Shown: positions 15,441-23,876, counted from the stretch's first letter. The stretch: 29,547 nt of DNA from Candidatus Effluviviaceae Genus I sp. (GCA_016867725.1 VGIX01000024.1:1-29547); one strand, 5' to 3'. Notes: a model not told the origin generated them from the sequence alone. Numbers and translations: made by a program.

Positions 15441-15620
15441 TTGCTCACTACCTCTCTGTTTCGCCGGAACCGGTGAAGGCCACCCGCCCCGGCTGTGTTC
15501 GCGCCGGTGCCCCGAAGGGGACTCGCCGGCAATTGCCGGGGGCCATTCCGCCCCATGGGCCAAGCCACCACTGACCGCCGGCACGGCACCGCACACCCGG
15601 GGCGACCCCCGCTCGACCCC

Positions 15621-15695
15621 CTAACGCACAAGAGGGACCGGCTCGCACGCCAGGTCCCTCTTCAGGAGTTTTCGGGTGTGCTGCCCTGCTGACAT
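15621..15695 (-). CDS. candidate 24-codon leader peptide of csp2
   Basis: ATG at 15693-15695 and TAG at 15621-15623, with AGGA seven bases before the ATG. Codons 13-16 read Arg-Asp-Leu-Ala through the 5' arm of the hairpin, as in csp1. The ORF covers the whole hairpin and ends just beyond it, so a translating ribosome would melt the hairpin. Evidence is positional only. Confidence 0.35.
   Translation of the reverse strand: MSAGQHTRKLLKRDLACEPVPLVR
15630..15662 (-). promoter_or_regulatory. csp2 leader hairpin, matching that of csp1
   Basis: On the minus strand AAGAGGGACC pairs perfectly with GGTCCCTCTT around a 13-base loop starting TGGC. The stem is followed by GTGCGTTAG. The 3' side CTCTTGTGCGT also follows the terminator at 12151-12176 on the same strand, which suggests that this hairpin could stop transcription early. 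Confidence 0.6.
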
Positions 15696-15713
15696 GGCTT
15701 GTTCCTGTGCGAC

Positions 15714-15743
15714 ACGGTACACGGCCCGCGGCGTTCCTGTCAA
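15714..15743 (-). promoter_or_regulatory. sigma70-like promoter of csp2
   Basis: On the minus strand TTGACA (15738-15743, 6/6), an 18-base spacer, then TACCGT (15714-15719, 3/6). The -35 starts 48 bases before the leader-ORF ATG, as in csp1. The stretch from here to 15884 (140 bases) has no gene; only weak plus-strand promoter candidates for the next gene are visible. Confidence 0.5.
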
Positions 15744-15884
15744 CCACAATCCCCCCGCGTCCTGTCTTGCGGCGGATGGGGCTGAGGAGTAGGCTTCCAG
15801 GGCACATCTCTCGTTGCAGTGTGCCTGCCGGTGAGGATTATTGAACGCGTGGTCGGCAATACCCCGTCGGCGTGGAGGTGAACT

Positions 15885-17351
15885 ATGCGCTCAGTCTGCT
15901 CTGCAGTCGTGACGGCTCTGGCGCTGGTGAGCCAGCCGGCTCTGGCCGAGGCGCCGTATGCGGTGGACGGACTCATCGAGGACTGGGGGGACGCTGCTCC
16001 CGCGTGGACCGACGCGATCGGAAATGGGGAACGGATCGACATCGGCCGCGTGTGGGTCCGCAGCGACGCCGAGCGGGTCACGCTCCGGTTCGAGGTCGCC
16101 CAGCACATCAACCTTCAGAGCGCCAACGAAGTCACGCTCATCATCGACGGCGATGGCGACGCTTCAACCGGCCAGTCGGTTCAGGGCTTGGGCGCAGAAG
16201 TCTCGTGGACCTTAGGCCGGAAGAAGGGGACGATGTGGCGCGGCGACGGCGCGAAGAGCATCGGGCAGTCGGACATCGGCCTCCGCCAGGCGCCCACCGT
16301 GTCCTCGGGCCAGTTTGAGATCTCGCTCCTGCGCCGCGTGGCGGACGGGACGGCGCTGATCCCCGGGCCCGTCGCATCGCTCGTGCTCGTGGACGGCTCC
16401 GGAGAGAAGGGCGACCGGGCGCCCGACGAGGGGGCGATCAGGGTCGCGCTCTCCGACGCGGCCCCGCCTCCCCCGCTCCCCGTGTCGCTCGAGAGGCGGC
16501 GTCCGGATGACGTCCGCATTCTGACCTGGAACGTCCTCTTCGACGGGTTGTTCAAGCGCCCGGCGCCGTTCATCCGCGTTCTCAGGGCCGTCGACCCGGA
16601 CATCATCTGCTTTCAGGAGATCTGGTCGCACACGGCGGCCGACGCGGCCGACCATGTCTCGCTCGCCATCCCCGAGGCGACGTGGCACGGCGCGCACACC
16701 ACCGAGGGCATCATCGTCAGCCGCTACCCGATCCTGGAGTCCCAGGCCGTTGACGAGGCCGGGAACTACTGGGCGCTCGTAGACCTCCCGGACGACCGAT
16801 ATGCCGCGGACATGTCGGTCGTGAGCGCTCACCCGCCGTGCTGCGACAAGGAGAAGGAGCGCCAGCGGGAGCTCGACGCCATCGCCGCGTGGGTTCGCGA
16901 CCTCGCGACACCCGGAGGCAGGGAGATCCCGCAGGGCACGCCGATCGTGGTGGCGGGCGACATGAACCTCGTGGGGAGCGAGCGGCAGCTTCGGACGCTG
17001 CTGGCAGGTGAGATCGTGGACGAGGCGACCTTCGGTCCCTCGCGGCCACCCGACTGGGACGGCACGCCGCTTGCGGACGCGATGCCGCGCCTTGCCGGCG
17101 GGCGCGACACCTACACGTGGCGCGACGCGACGAGCCCGTTCGCTCCGGGCAGGCTGGACTACATCGTCTATTCGGACAGCGTCGCACGGCTCGGCAACGC
17201 GTTCGTGCTGGCCACCGAGTCGCTCGACGCGGAGACGCTCATGCGCTACGGGCTGCGCGCGGGGGACACACTGGAGGCGTCGGACCACCTGCCGGTGGTC
17301 GCCGACCTCGCTCTTGCCGGCGCGCGAGCTCGAGCAGGATCATCCGAATGA
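15885..17351 (+). CDS. secreted endonuclease/exonuclease/phosphatase-fold protein with N-terminal beta-sandwich domain
   Basis: The protein has 488 residues. A signal peptide covers about residues 1-21 (ALVSQPALA). Residues about 25-190 look like a carbohydrate-binding CBM9/DOMON-type beta-sandwich (YAVDGLIEDWGDA, RVTLRFEVA, VTLIIDGDGDASTG). Residues about 208-475 form an EEP (DNase I/AP endonuclease/sphingomyelinase-like) domain with Asn216 (TWNVLFDG), Glu245 (FQEIW), Asp359/Asn361 (GDMN), Asp425 (RLDYIVYS) and Asp467-His468 (SDHLP), so the active site looks complete. It hydrolyses phosphodiester or phosphomonoester bonds outside the cytoplasm; nucleic acid, sphingolipid or inositol phosphate substrates cannot be separated by sequence. 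ATG 15885 has GGAGGTGAACT before it. Its 3' end overlaps the opposing pseudogene by 113 bases. Confidence 0.88.
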   Translation: MRSVCSAVVTALALVSQPALAEAPYAVDGLIEDWGDAAPAWTDAIGNGERIDIGRVWVRSDAERVTLRFEVAQHINLQSANEVTLIIDGDGDASTGQSVQGLGAEVSWTLGRKKGTMWRGDGAKSIGQSDIGLRQAPTVSSGQFEISLLRRVADGTALIPGPVASLVLVDGSGEKGDRAPDEGAIRVALSDAAPPPPLPVSLERRRPDDVRILTWNVLFDGLFKRPAPFIRVLRAVDPDIICFQEIWSHTAADAADHVSLAIPEATWHGAHTTEGIIVSRYPILESQAVDEAGNYWALVDLPDDRYAADMSVVSAHPPCCDKEKERQRELDAIAAWVRDLATPGGREIPQGTPIVVAGDMNLVGSERQLRTLLAGEIVDEATFGPSRPPDWDGTPLADAMPRLAGGRDTYTWRDATSPFAPGRLDYIVYSDSVARLGNAFVLATESLDAETLMRYGLRAGDTLEASDHLPVVADLALAGARARAGSSE

Positions 17352-17960
17352 CCATCGTGCGGTCGCGCTCCGGGATCTCCCCCACGGTGTCGGCGAGGGC
17401 CCTGAGCGTGGCCGCGTCGGGCTCGCCCGTCGGAGGAAGACCACGGGCCTCCTGGAACGCGATCAGAGCCTCGACGGCCTCCTGATCCCACTGCGCCGAG
17501 CCGTAGTTCGCCTCGTGGCCGAGGAACGCGAGCAGGGCCTTCACGACCGCCCGATCGCCGTCCGAGAGCGCGGGCGCACCCCTCGAGCCCGGGGCGGGCG
17601 CGGCGAGCGCGATCTGGGCAGGGTCGTCCACGACGATCTGCGGCTTCCAGCGGTGCGTCTCGATCGTCCCCGTCACGCAGACCGACTTGCCGTCGAAGAG
17701 CCGCTCGGGCGGCGTGCCGAAGCGCGACCGGCTGCCGTCCCAGATGACGATGGTGAAGATCTGGTTCGAAACGGCCGGTCGAGGTTGAGGAACGTCGGGC
17801 GTCCCGAGGCTGAGGGGAAGTGCGCGGCGCTCGCGACGTGGCCGCAGACCCTCGCCACCCGGCCGACGTAGCGAGCGGCCTCGGCAGCGTGGATCTGCGG
17901 GGTGTCAGTGGGCGCCGCACCTCGGCGCGGGGGAACGGAGGCGCAGCCGGCAAGCTCCAC
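17239..17960 (-). pseudogene. broken OB-fold / peptidoglycan-binding-like protein gene (frameshift at about 17767)
   Basis: Two frames join into one recognisable protein of about 240 residues. Frame A (17960 to 17769) gives ELAGCASVPP, a linker, then AARYVGRVARVCGHVASA and GRPTFLNLDRPF. Frame B (from 17766) continues NQIFTIVIWDGSRSRFG, FDGKSVCVTGTIE and KPQIVVDDPAQIAL. Together this is the OB-fold domain common in secreted DNA-binding-like lipoproteins. Only two bases (17767-17768) separate codons TTT and AAC, so one base is missing. A helical peptidoglycan-binding_1-like segment follows (WDQEAVEALIAFQEARGLPPTG). The start is also odd: LAGC looks like a lipobox, but no hydrophobic signal precedes it and an in-frame stop lies just upstream. 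The 3' end runs into the opposing gene. It is either a decaying gene or a sequencing error plus a missed start. It sits 28 bases after the M6 protease gene. Confidence 0.75.
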
Positions 17961-17988
17961 GTGCCGGTGGCCCTCGGTGGCCCGCCGC

Positions 17989-20900
17989 CTACCTCAGCAC
18001 CGCCAGCTTGCTCGACAGCCTCTGCTGGCCCGCCTCGAGCCGGCAGAGGTACACCCCGGACGCCACATCGTGTCCTCGGTCGTCGCGTCCGTCCCACCAG
18101 GCCACATGGTGCCCCGCGGCCATGCGGTCGTCAAGCACCGTCCGCACCAGCCGCCCCGTGACCGAGTACACCCGAAGCGTGACGGCAGCCGTCGGCTCCG
18201 CCAGGCCGAACGCGATCTCCGCGCCGCCGCTGGTCGGGTTCGGTACGCCGGGCCGAAGGTATGCGACCCCGGGAGCGCCCGGCCCGGGAACGCCGGCGGA
18301 ACACTCGTGCAGCACCCGCGCATGCGACTCGTCGGTCCAGGGCGTGTATTCCACCGGACCCGTGAACCACGCGGGATCCGGACACTCGCTGCCCCAGAAG
18401 TTGAGCACCGCAACGACCGCCACGCTGTCGCTGTTCGAGATCGTCCGTGTCCCGGGCTCGAGGAAGTCGTTCGCCGACCAGAGGCTCCCGCCGACGACGG
18501 GCCCCGGACTGCCGTAGTTCGCGATGTCCGACGATGAGTTCGCCACGAACGTGTTCGACACCACGGTCGGCCCCGAGCCCACGCATCGCAGCCCGCGCGT
18601 GTTGCCCGTGAAGAGGTTCCGTCGGAGGAGCGGCACGCCCCCGTCGTGGCAGTTGACGGCCGCCGTCGTCGCCCCGAGGAACTCGCAGTCCTCAACGACG
18701 AGGTCGCAGAGGTAGAGATCGAGCATCACGGCCACCGAGCCGGCGCCATCGAGGCGAAGCCCCTTGACCACGGCGTCCCGCCCGAGGCCGAACGCCGTCA
18801 CCGCCGCCGGGACGCTCGTGACGCCCGCCCCGCGCATCCCGACGATCGAGACACCCGCCTTGAGCGCGAGCGACCCCGCGTACTCCCCGGGGCCGATCAC
18901 GACCACGTCACCGGCCGCAGCGCTGGTCACGGCGGCGCCGATCGTCCGGTACGGCTGCAGGTACGACCCCATCTCCCACCCGGCGTACGAGCCGTCCACG
19001 TACCAGGCCCGCCCCGGAACGGAGACTCCCGCCACCGCCACGGAGGCCTCTCCGAGCGCGCCCCCGTGGTCCTCTGCGACGAGCCGATACCACCGCGCCT
19101 GGCCGGGCGGGCACGTCGCGTCCGTGTACGGCCCGGCTGCGACGAAGTCCAGCGTCTCCGCCGTCGCGAACGCCAGGGTGGAGTCGCGAACGACATGATA
19201 GCCCACGATGTCGGGGAGCAGCGTCGCCTCCCACCTGAGTTCGACGACCTGCCCGCCGCTGAGCGCGGCCACGCCGGTCGCCGCCGGCGGCGGCACGTCG
19301 GGCGTCGGGATGGCGGACTGCGGCGCTGTCGGGGGACTCGCGTTCCCGCCGGCGTCCACCGCGGACACCCTGAAGAAGTACTCCTTCCCCGGCTCGAGCG
19401 GCCAGTCCACGAGGTGCGTCGCCGTCGTCGTGCTGCTCACCGTGGCGGGACCGAACGCCGCGGTCGTGTCGCGCTCGACGCGGTAGTGCGACAGGTCGGC
19501 CGCGTTCACGGGGCTCCACTCGAGGAGCACGCACAGCTCGGCGCCTTCCACGGCGAACCCGCCGGGCGTCGAGGGCGGCGCGTCCATGAACTCGAATGTC
19601 ATCACCGGACCCGACGCGCTGATGTCGGTGAACGACAGACCCGACTGGCTCCCGCTCCACCAGTTCGTGTTCGGATTCGTCAGCGGCGTGCACGCGACGT
19701 CCGCCGGCGCGGCGTACAGGTCGTACGCGTCGCCGGTGTTCACGTTGTTCTCGAGATGCCACTGGCCGTCGGCCTGCACGAGCGTCACGAGATAGTGGAG
19801 TGCGGGCGTCTGCTGCTGGTTGTTGTTGCTCCCCAGCGTGTCGATGTGCCAGATGGCGAGACCCGCGTCAGGGAGACCCGCGTCGCGACCGACCTTCTGG
19901 CGGTTCTCGATGAGGTAGTACTCGTTCGAGGCTGTGGGGTGGTTGAACTTGTAGACGACGTTGCCGTCGTCCGCCACCTGCACCCCCGCCTGGGGCTGCG
20001 TCAGGACCGTGACGTCTGCCCACCCCGCCCTGAGCTTCATGTAGGCGCACGGCTCGACCGGGTTCAGCGCGAACGCCCCGTACGCCATGAGGCAGTACAC
20101 TCCGGCGCCCTTCGAGTCGTGATCATAGTCGTAGAGGTCGGGCCACCCCATGAGCATGTGGCCGTTCTCGTGGCAGAACGTCCCGAGCGTGAGCTGGCTT
20201 CCCATGTTCGTGATCTGGTATCGGTGCGTGCAGACCCCGTCGGCGCAGAAGCTCACCGTCCACGCGTGCGGCCACAGGCCCTGGGCCCACGAGTTCCAGC
20301 GGTCGCCCGCGTAGAAGCAGTTCACGGCGTCGATGATCCCGTTGTTGTCGGCATCGTACTGGCTGAAGTCGAAGCCGGCGTTGTCCATCGCCGTGAGGGC
20401 CTCGATGATGAGCTCGCGGGCGCGCTGCCCGTAGGGAACCGAGCTGTCGCAGTAGTAGGCCTTCGTGTGGATGGCGCGGTAGTACTGCGCGGGGACGTGG
20501 TTCGTGTACTTGAGGAGTCCCTCGGACACATCCACGAAGTAGTCGTACACCGAGCCGTTGTTGCCGTAGCCGGTGTAGCCGGGGGTGTTGCAGTAGGACG
20601 AGACGGTCCCGGGCGGGATGGTGCCCGGGTCATCGGAGAAGTCGATGATGAGCGTGATGCCGACCACATCGCCCGTGCTGGGACCCCGGTCGGCGCGCGT
20701 CCGCGGCGCGAGCGGGCCGTCGTAGGCGCGCCGCGCGAGGTCCGCGCGGACAGCGCGAGCCTGTTCGCTGGCAGCCTCGGGGGTGACGCGCACGTGTCTG
20801 ACCAGCCCTGCCGGCGGCGCCTCCCGCGCGGGCACGCCGGTGGAGACGAGCGAACGGCCGTCGGTCGAGAGCCGCGCATAGCACAGGAACCCGGAGTCCG

Positions 20901-21120
20901 GATCGGGCGTCAGCGTGAAGCCGTCGGGCGTCTCGCCCACCGCGTAGAACTCGTCGCCCCAGACGACGACCTCCACGAGCGTGCCGTCGGGTTGGCGGAT
21001 GGGGACGACCTCACCCATCACGGGCGCCGCGGAAGCCGGCGTGCCTGCGAGAAGGCACGCAAGGGCAGCCGGTGCACCGAGTCCGAGGACTGTGACCGTT
21101 CGAAGACGCATGTTCATCAT
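17989..21120 (-). CDS. exported M6-family metalloprotease with FN3, beta-helix and FlgD-like C-terminal domains
   Basis: The protein has 1043 residues. A signal peptide covers about residues 1-31 (LGLGAPAALACLLAGTPASA). The zinc site is H317-E318-N-G-H321 (GTFCHENGHMLMGWPDLYD), as in immune-inhibitor-A-like M6 peptidases, with a propeptide-like N-terminal region (WGDEFYAVGETPDGFTL) common in this group. Two FN3 domains follow (about 570-750; HYRVERDTTAAFG, GYHVVRDSTLAF). Then comes a beta-helix stretch (PYRTIGAAVTSAAAGDVVVI, VEDCEFLGA, NLFTGNTRGLRC). The end is a FlgD-like/T9SS-like domain: PNPTSGG, VTGRLVR, WDGRDDRGHDVASGVYLCR, KLAVLR. It is likely a cell-surface or secreted protease. The first of two adjacent ATGs (21118-21120) is used; a third, two codons later (21109-21111), has better spacing from GGGG. 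It lies 74 bases downstream of the S8 protease gene. Confidence 0.9.
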   Translation of the reverse strand: MMNMRLRTVTVLGLGAPAALACLLAGTPASAAPVMGEVVPIRQPDGTLVEVVVWGDEFYAVGETPDGFTLTPDPDSGFLCYARLSTDGRSLVSTGVPAREAPPAGLVRHVRVTPEAASEQARAVRADLARRAYDGPLAPRTRADRGPSTGDVVGITLIIDFSDDPGTIPPGTVSSYCNTPGYTGYGNNGSVYDYFVDVSEGLLKYTNHVPAQYYRAIHTKAYYCDSSVPYGQRARELIIEALTAMDNAGFDFSQYDADNNGIIDAVNCFYAGDRWNSWAQGLWPHAWTVSFCADGVCTHRYQITNMGSQLTLGTFCHENGHMLMGWPDLYDYDHDSKGAGVYCLMAYGAFALNPVEPCAYMKLRAGWADVTVLTQPQAGVQVADDGNVVYKFNHPTASNEYYLIENRQKVGRDAGLPDAGLAIWHIDTLGSNNNQQQTPALHYLVTLVQADGQWHLENNVNTGDAYDLYAAPADVACTPLTNPNTNWWSGSQSGLSFTDISASGPVMTFEFMDAPPSTPGGFAVEGAELCVLLEWSPVNAADLSHYRVERDTTAAFGPATVSSTTTATHLVDWPLEPGKEYFFRVSAVDAGGNASPPTAPQSAIPTPDVPPPAATGVAALSGGQVVELRWEATLLPDIVGYHVVRDSTLAFATAETLDFVAAGPYTDATCPPGQARWYRLVAEDHGGALGEASVAVAGVSVPGRAWYVDGSYAGWEMGSYLQPYRTIGAAVTSAAAGDVVVIGPGEYAGSLALKAGVSIVGMRGAGVTSVPAAVTAFGLGRDAVVKGLRLDGAGSVAVMLDLYLCDLVVEDCEFLGATTAAVNCHDGGVPLLRRNLFTGNTRGLRCVGSGPTVVSNTFVANSSSDIANYGSPGPVVGGSLWSANDFLEPGTRTISNSDSVAVVAVLNFWGSECPDPAWFTGPVEYTPWTDESHARVLHECSAGVPGPGAPGVAYLRPGVPNPTSGGAEIAFGLAEPTAAVTLRVYSVTGRLVRTVLDDRMAAGHHVAWWDGRDDRGHDVASGVYLCRLEAGQQRLSSKLAVLR
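19451..19476. repeat. 26-base exact repeat in FN3 domain (copy in M6 gene)
   Basis: The same 26 bases, starting CCGAACGCCGCGG and ending GTGTCGCGCTC, occur at 21646-21671 in the S8 gene. They encode the ERDTTAAFG stretch of an FN3 domain in both proteases and suggest recent exchange or duplication of that module. Confidence 0.8.
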
Positions 21121-21194
21121 CCCCGCACGTTGAGGTACGACTGAGGCGCGTGTGGGCGCCGAGACCGACGGAAGCGCCGGCGCCGCCGGCGACC

Positions 21195-23687
21195 CTATCT
21201 GAGCAGCACGACCTTCCGGACCTCGGACCACTCCCCGATCTCGGCCCGGCAGAAGTAGATGCCAGGCGACACGGCGCGGCCCGTGGCGTCGCGGCCGTCC
21301 CAGGCAGCGGCGTGGTGTCCGCCCGCCTGGCGACCTTCGGCGATCGCGCGCACGAGCCTCCCCCGCACGTCGTAGATGCGGATGGCGACCGCCGCGCCCG
21401 CCGACGGCACGGTGTAGGCGATCGACGTCTCGCTCGAGAACGGGTTCGGCCTGATGAGCGAGAGCGAGGCGACCGCCCCCTCGGGCACACCGGAGAGCTG
21501 AAGCGTGAGGCTCACGGTCTCGCTCGGCGCGCTCTCGTGGTTGCCGAGGTCCACGGCGAACAGCCTGTAGTAGTAGGTCCTCCCGAGCTCGAGGCCGGTG
21601 TCCAGATACGCTTCGTTCGGCGTCTCGAACGACGCCGCGCCGGCGCCGAACGCCGCGGTCGTGTCGCGCTCCAGCCGGTAGTGGTCGAAGTCGGGCTCGG
21701 TGTTGGCGCTCCACGCGAGCTGGATCTCGCCCTCGTTGGCGCCCGGCTCCGCGCCGAGCCCCGTCGGCGCGGCGGGAGGAAGATCGGGCGGCGCGCCCGC
21801 GCTCATGACGAGCGAGAAGCTCTGGTCCGGCTCGGGAAGAAGCGTCGCGACGACACGGACGGTCCAGGTCCCGCTCTCCGGAGACGCCACGAGAACCTGC
21901 TCCACGTTGTTGAGCTCATCCACGCCCGTGGTCGCGGGCGCGCTCGGGTCATCGGGGTCGAGCAGCCAGGGGCGGTGCGTGACGGCGCTCGGCGAGACAA
22001 CCTCGAGGTCGAGATCGTTCACGAGCATCCTGCCGCTGCCCTGGTGGTTTCCGGGGTGATCGTCCCACGCGAGCGTCACCTTGAGCTCGCTCTCCCCGTC
22101 CACCCAGACCTCGTGCTCGGCCACGCCGCCGATCGAGAGCGTCCCCTGCCTGATGAGGTCCCACGCGCCCCCGTCGGCGCGGACGATGTCGATCGTGTTC
22201 TGGATGTTGATCCGCCCGAACCCGAACTGGTAGTCGGGACCGGTATTGCCGCGGTCCTCGGCGCCCTGGATGAGCAGCGCCTTGACCGTCGAGGGCCAGG
22301 CCGTCGTCCCGAACGTGCTCAGGAAGTCCTCCTGCGTCAGGAGGACGGACCCGGAGACCGCCGGGCACGCGTACGAGGTGCCGCACGACGTGCCATGGTA
22401 GTCGTTGTCGGTGTTCGTCGTGGTGATCCCGGTGTAGCTCTTGCAGCCCGGAGCGGTGACGTCCGGCTTGAGACGCCCGTCGGACGTCGGGCCGCGGCTG
22501 CTGAAGCCGCTGAGCGCGTCGTTGTCGGCGTTCGTGCTGCCGACGACGATCGTGTTCTTCGCGGTCGAACCGGGTCCGGGGACCGTCCCGTAGGGGAAGT
22601 GCGGGATCCAGTCCGCGCACGCCGTGCAGGTGCCGGAGTTGCCGGCCGAGAAGATGATGTTGAGCGCCGCCCCCTGGCTGCCGCGGACGATCGCGTCGAA
22701 GTTCTGGCTCCAGTCGTCGTAGGTGCCGTAGTACTCGCAGTAGTTCGGACAGAGCCCCCAGCCCCACGAGTTCGACGCGGCGATGATGCCGTACTGGCTG
22801 ATGGCATCCTCGTACTCGTCATCCATGTTCTCGACGTCCTCAGGCCAGTTGTAGGAGGCGATGACGGCCTCCGTGGCCACGCCCCTCCACTGGTAGGGCG
22901 TGCCGCCGAAGTACTCGCTCCGCGTCCCATCACCGGCCAGGATGCCCGCGCACTTCGTTGCGTGCGAGCCCGTCGAGGCGCCGTCGGCGACGATGATCCG
23001 CCCCATGTAGTCGGCGTGGTTCGTGGCCACGGACCCGCTGTCCCACATCCCGATGGTGAGCCCCTGCCCGCTGAGGCCGTACGGCGCCGCCTGCACCTCG
23101 TCGGCGTTGATCGCGTCGCGGAGCACGTCGTTGTGCTCCTCCTTGTCCGGGAGCGGGCCGTCAACGTACTGGATGACGTCCTCGGCCGCGAGAGACCGCA
23201 GATCACCCTCGAGCTCGAGCGTGTACACGCCACCCGATCTGCCCGCCACCCGCCCGTGCGCCGCGAGGACCGCCTCGGCGTCCGCCACGTCGCGATAGGT
23301 GAAGACCCGCACGGTTCTCCGGCCCTCCGCCCGCGGCGAGATCTTGTCCTCGGGCGCAAGCGCGAAGACGGCGCGGACGTTCGGCGCGTCGAGCGCCCGT
23401 ACGGCGCCCCCGCGGACCGAGGCCGTCCAGGCGAGGTTGGGGAGGTAGTCGAGGAGGACGATGCCCTGGGCGCGGAGCGCCTCCCTCTCGGCGAGCGAGG
23501 GGACCTCGTGGAACTGCACCACGAGGTGGGCGTCGGCATCGCGCGCGAGCAGCGACGACTCAGGCACGAACGCCCCGCGTGCGAGCACGATCTCGTGCCT
23601 CGCCGACGCCGCGGCGACGGCCGGCCATGCCAGGGCTCCGACGACCACCATGGCCACAGCGGCGCTCCGACGGATCCAGGCGTTCAC
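21195..23687 (-). CDS. exported subtilisin-like S8 protease (Kp43-like) with FN3 and FlgD-like C-terminal domains
   Basis: The protein has 830 residues. A signal peptide covers about residues 1-27. An N-terminal prodomain-like region is followed by the S8 catalytic domain with Asp216 (GMWDSGS), His242 (TGSHATKCAGI), oxyanion Asn350 (FSAGNSG) and Ser438 (GTSYACPAVSG), all intact. A beta-barrel region typical of Kp43 subtilases follows (VTLAWDDHPG, VNDLDLEVVSP, SGTWTVRVVA). Then one FN3 domain (HYRLERDTTAAFG) and the C-terminal sorting-like domain (RPNPFSSETSIAY, VRGRLVR, WDGRDATGRAVSPGIYFCR, KVVLLR). The start is GTG at 23685-23687 with GGAGG upstream. It heads the protease cluster behind a strong promoter (23793-23821). 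It probably acts outside the cell, perhaps activating its M6 neighbour; that is inference. Confidence 0.92.
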   Translation of the reverse strand: MNAWIRRSAAVAMVVVGALAWPAVAAASARHEIVLARGAFVPESSLLARDADAHLVVQFHEVPSLAEREALRAQGIVLLDYLPNLAWTASVRGGAVRALDAPNVRAVFALAPEDKISPRAEGRRTVRVFTYRDVADAEAVLAAHGRVAGRSGGVYTLELEGDLRSLAAEDVIQYVDGPLPDKEEHNDVLRDAINADEVQAAPYGLSGQGLTIGMWDSGSVATNHADYMGRIIVADGASTGSHATKCAGILAGDGTRSEYFGGTPYQWRGVATEAVIASYNWPEDVENMDDEYEDAISQYGIIAASNSWGWGLCPNYCEYYGTYDDWSQNFDAIVRGSQGAALNIIFSAGNSGTCTACADWIPHFPYGTVPGPGSTAKNTIVVGSTNADNDALSGFSSRGPTSDGRLKPDVTAPGCKSYTGITTTNTDNDYHGTSCGTSYACPAVSGSVLLTQEDFLSTFGTTAWPSTVKALLIQGAEDRGNTGPDYQFGFGRINIQNTIDIVRADGGAWDLIRQGTLSIGGVAEHEVWVDGESELKVTLAWDDHPGNHQGSGRMLVNDLDLEVVSPSAVTHRPWLLDPDDPSAPATTGVDELNNVEQVLVASPESGTWTVRVVATLLPEPDQSFSLVMSAGAPPDLPPAAPTGLGAEPGANEGEIQLAWSANTEPDFDHYRLERDTTAAFGAGAASFETPNEAYLDTGLELGRTYYYRLFAVDLGNHESAPSETVSLTLQLSGVPEGAVASLSLIRPNPFSSETSIAYTVPSAGAAVAIRIYDVRGRLVRAIAEGRQAGGHHAAAWDGRDATGRAVSPGIYFCRAEIGEWSEVRKVVLLR
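21646..21671. repeat. 26-base exact repeat in FN3 domain (copy in S8 gene)
   Basis: Identical to 19451-19476 in the adjacent M6 protease gene; the similarity continues imperfectly into the neighbouring codons (HYR). Confidence 0.8.
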
Positions 23688-23792
23688 GGTGAACCTCCGG
23701 ACGAGAGTGGGTCAGGCGTGCGCCACATGGCTCGCGGCAGTCGCGCACCATGATCGCTCCCGCCGTGTGGCGCAAAGGGACCTTCCCATCAG

Positions 23793-23821
23793 ATTATAGC
23801 ACAGTCCATCCATCTTGTCTA
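23793..23821 (-). promoter_or_regulatory. strong sigma70-like promoter of the protease cluster
   Basis: On the minus strand TAGACA (23816-23821, 5/6), a 17-base spacer, then TATAAT (23793-23798, 6/6) preceded by TGC, an extended -10. Start point near 23786, with a leader of about 99 bases. It is the best -10 match in the window and lies in an AT-richer island. Confidence 0.75.
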
Positions 23822-23876
23822 TGTCTAGCATCTGCCGTTCCCGAACTCCTGTCGCAGACGGTTCATTCTCGGGCTC

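Larger units (their letters stand above)
15441..15707 (-). promoter_or_regulatory. long 5' leader of csp2
   Basis: This stretch runs from the predicted transcription start to the csp2 GTG. The start-proximal part holds the leader ORF (15621-15695) and hairpin (15630-15662) shared with csp1. The start-distal part contains other small palindromes, such as CCGGCAATTGCCGG near 15527-15540 and CCCCTTCGGGG near 15513-15523, that could form a secondary fold near the ribosome site. Confidence 0.55.

Noticed and set aside
15759-15787. Possible plus-strand promoters for the EEP-fold gene (such as TTGCGG-17-TAGGCT)
   Set aside because: Each box matches only 3/6; several equally weak alternatives exist between 15750 and 15870.
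21175-21192. GC-only palindrome GCCGGCGCCGCCGGC between the S8 and M6 genes
   Set aside because: Could be a small hairpin, but it is common in GC-rich DNA and has no U-run; the genes look co-transcribed.
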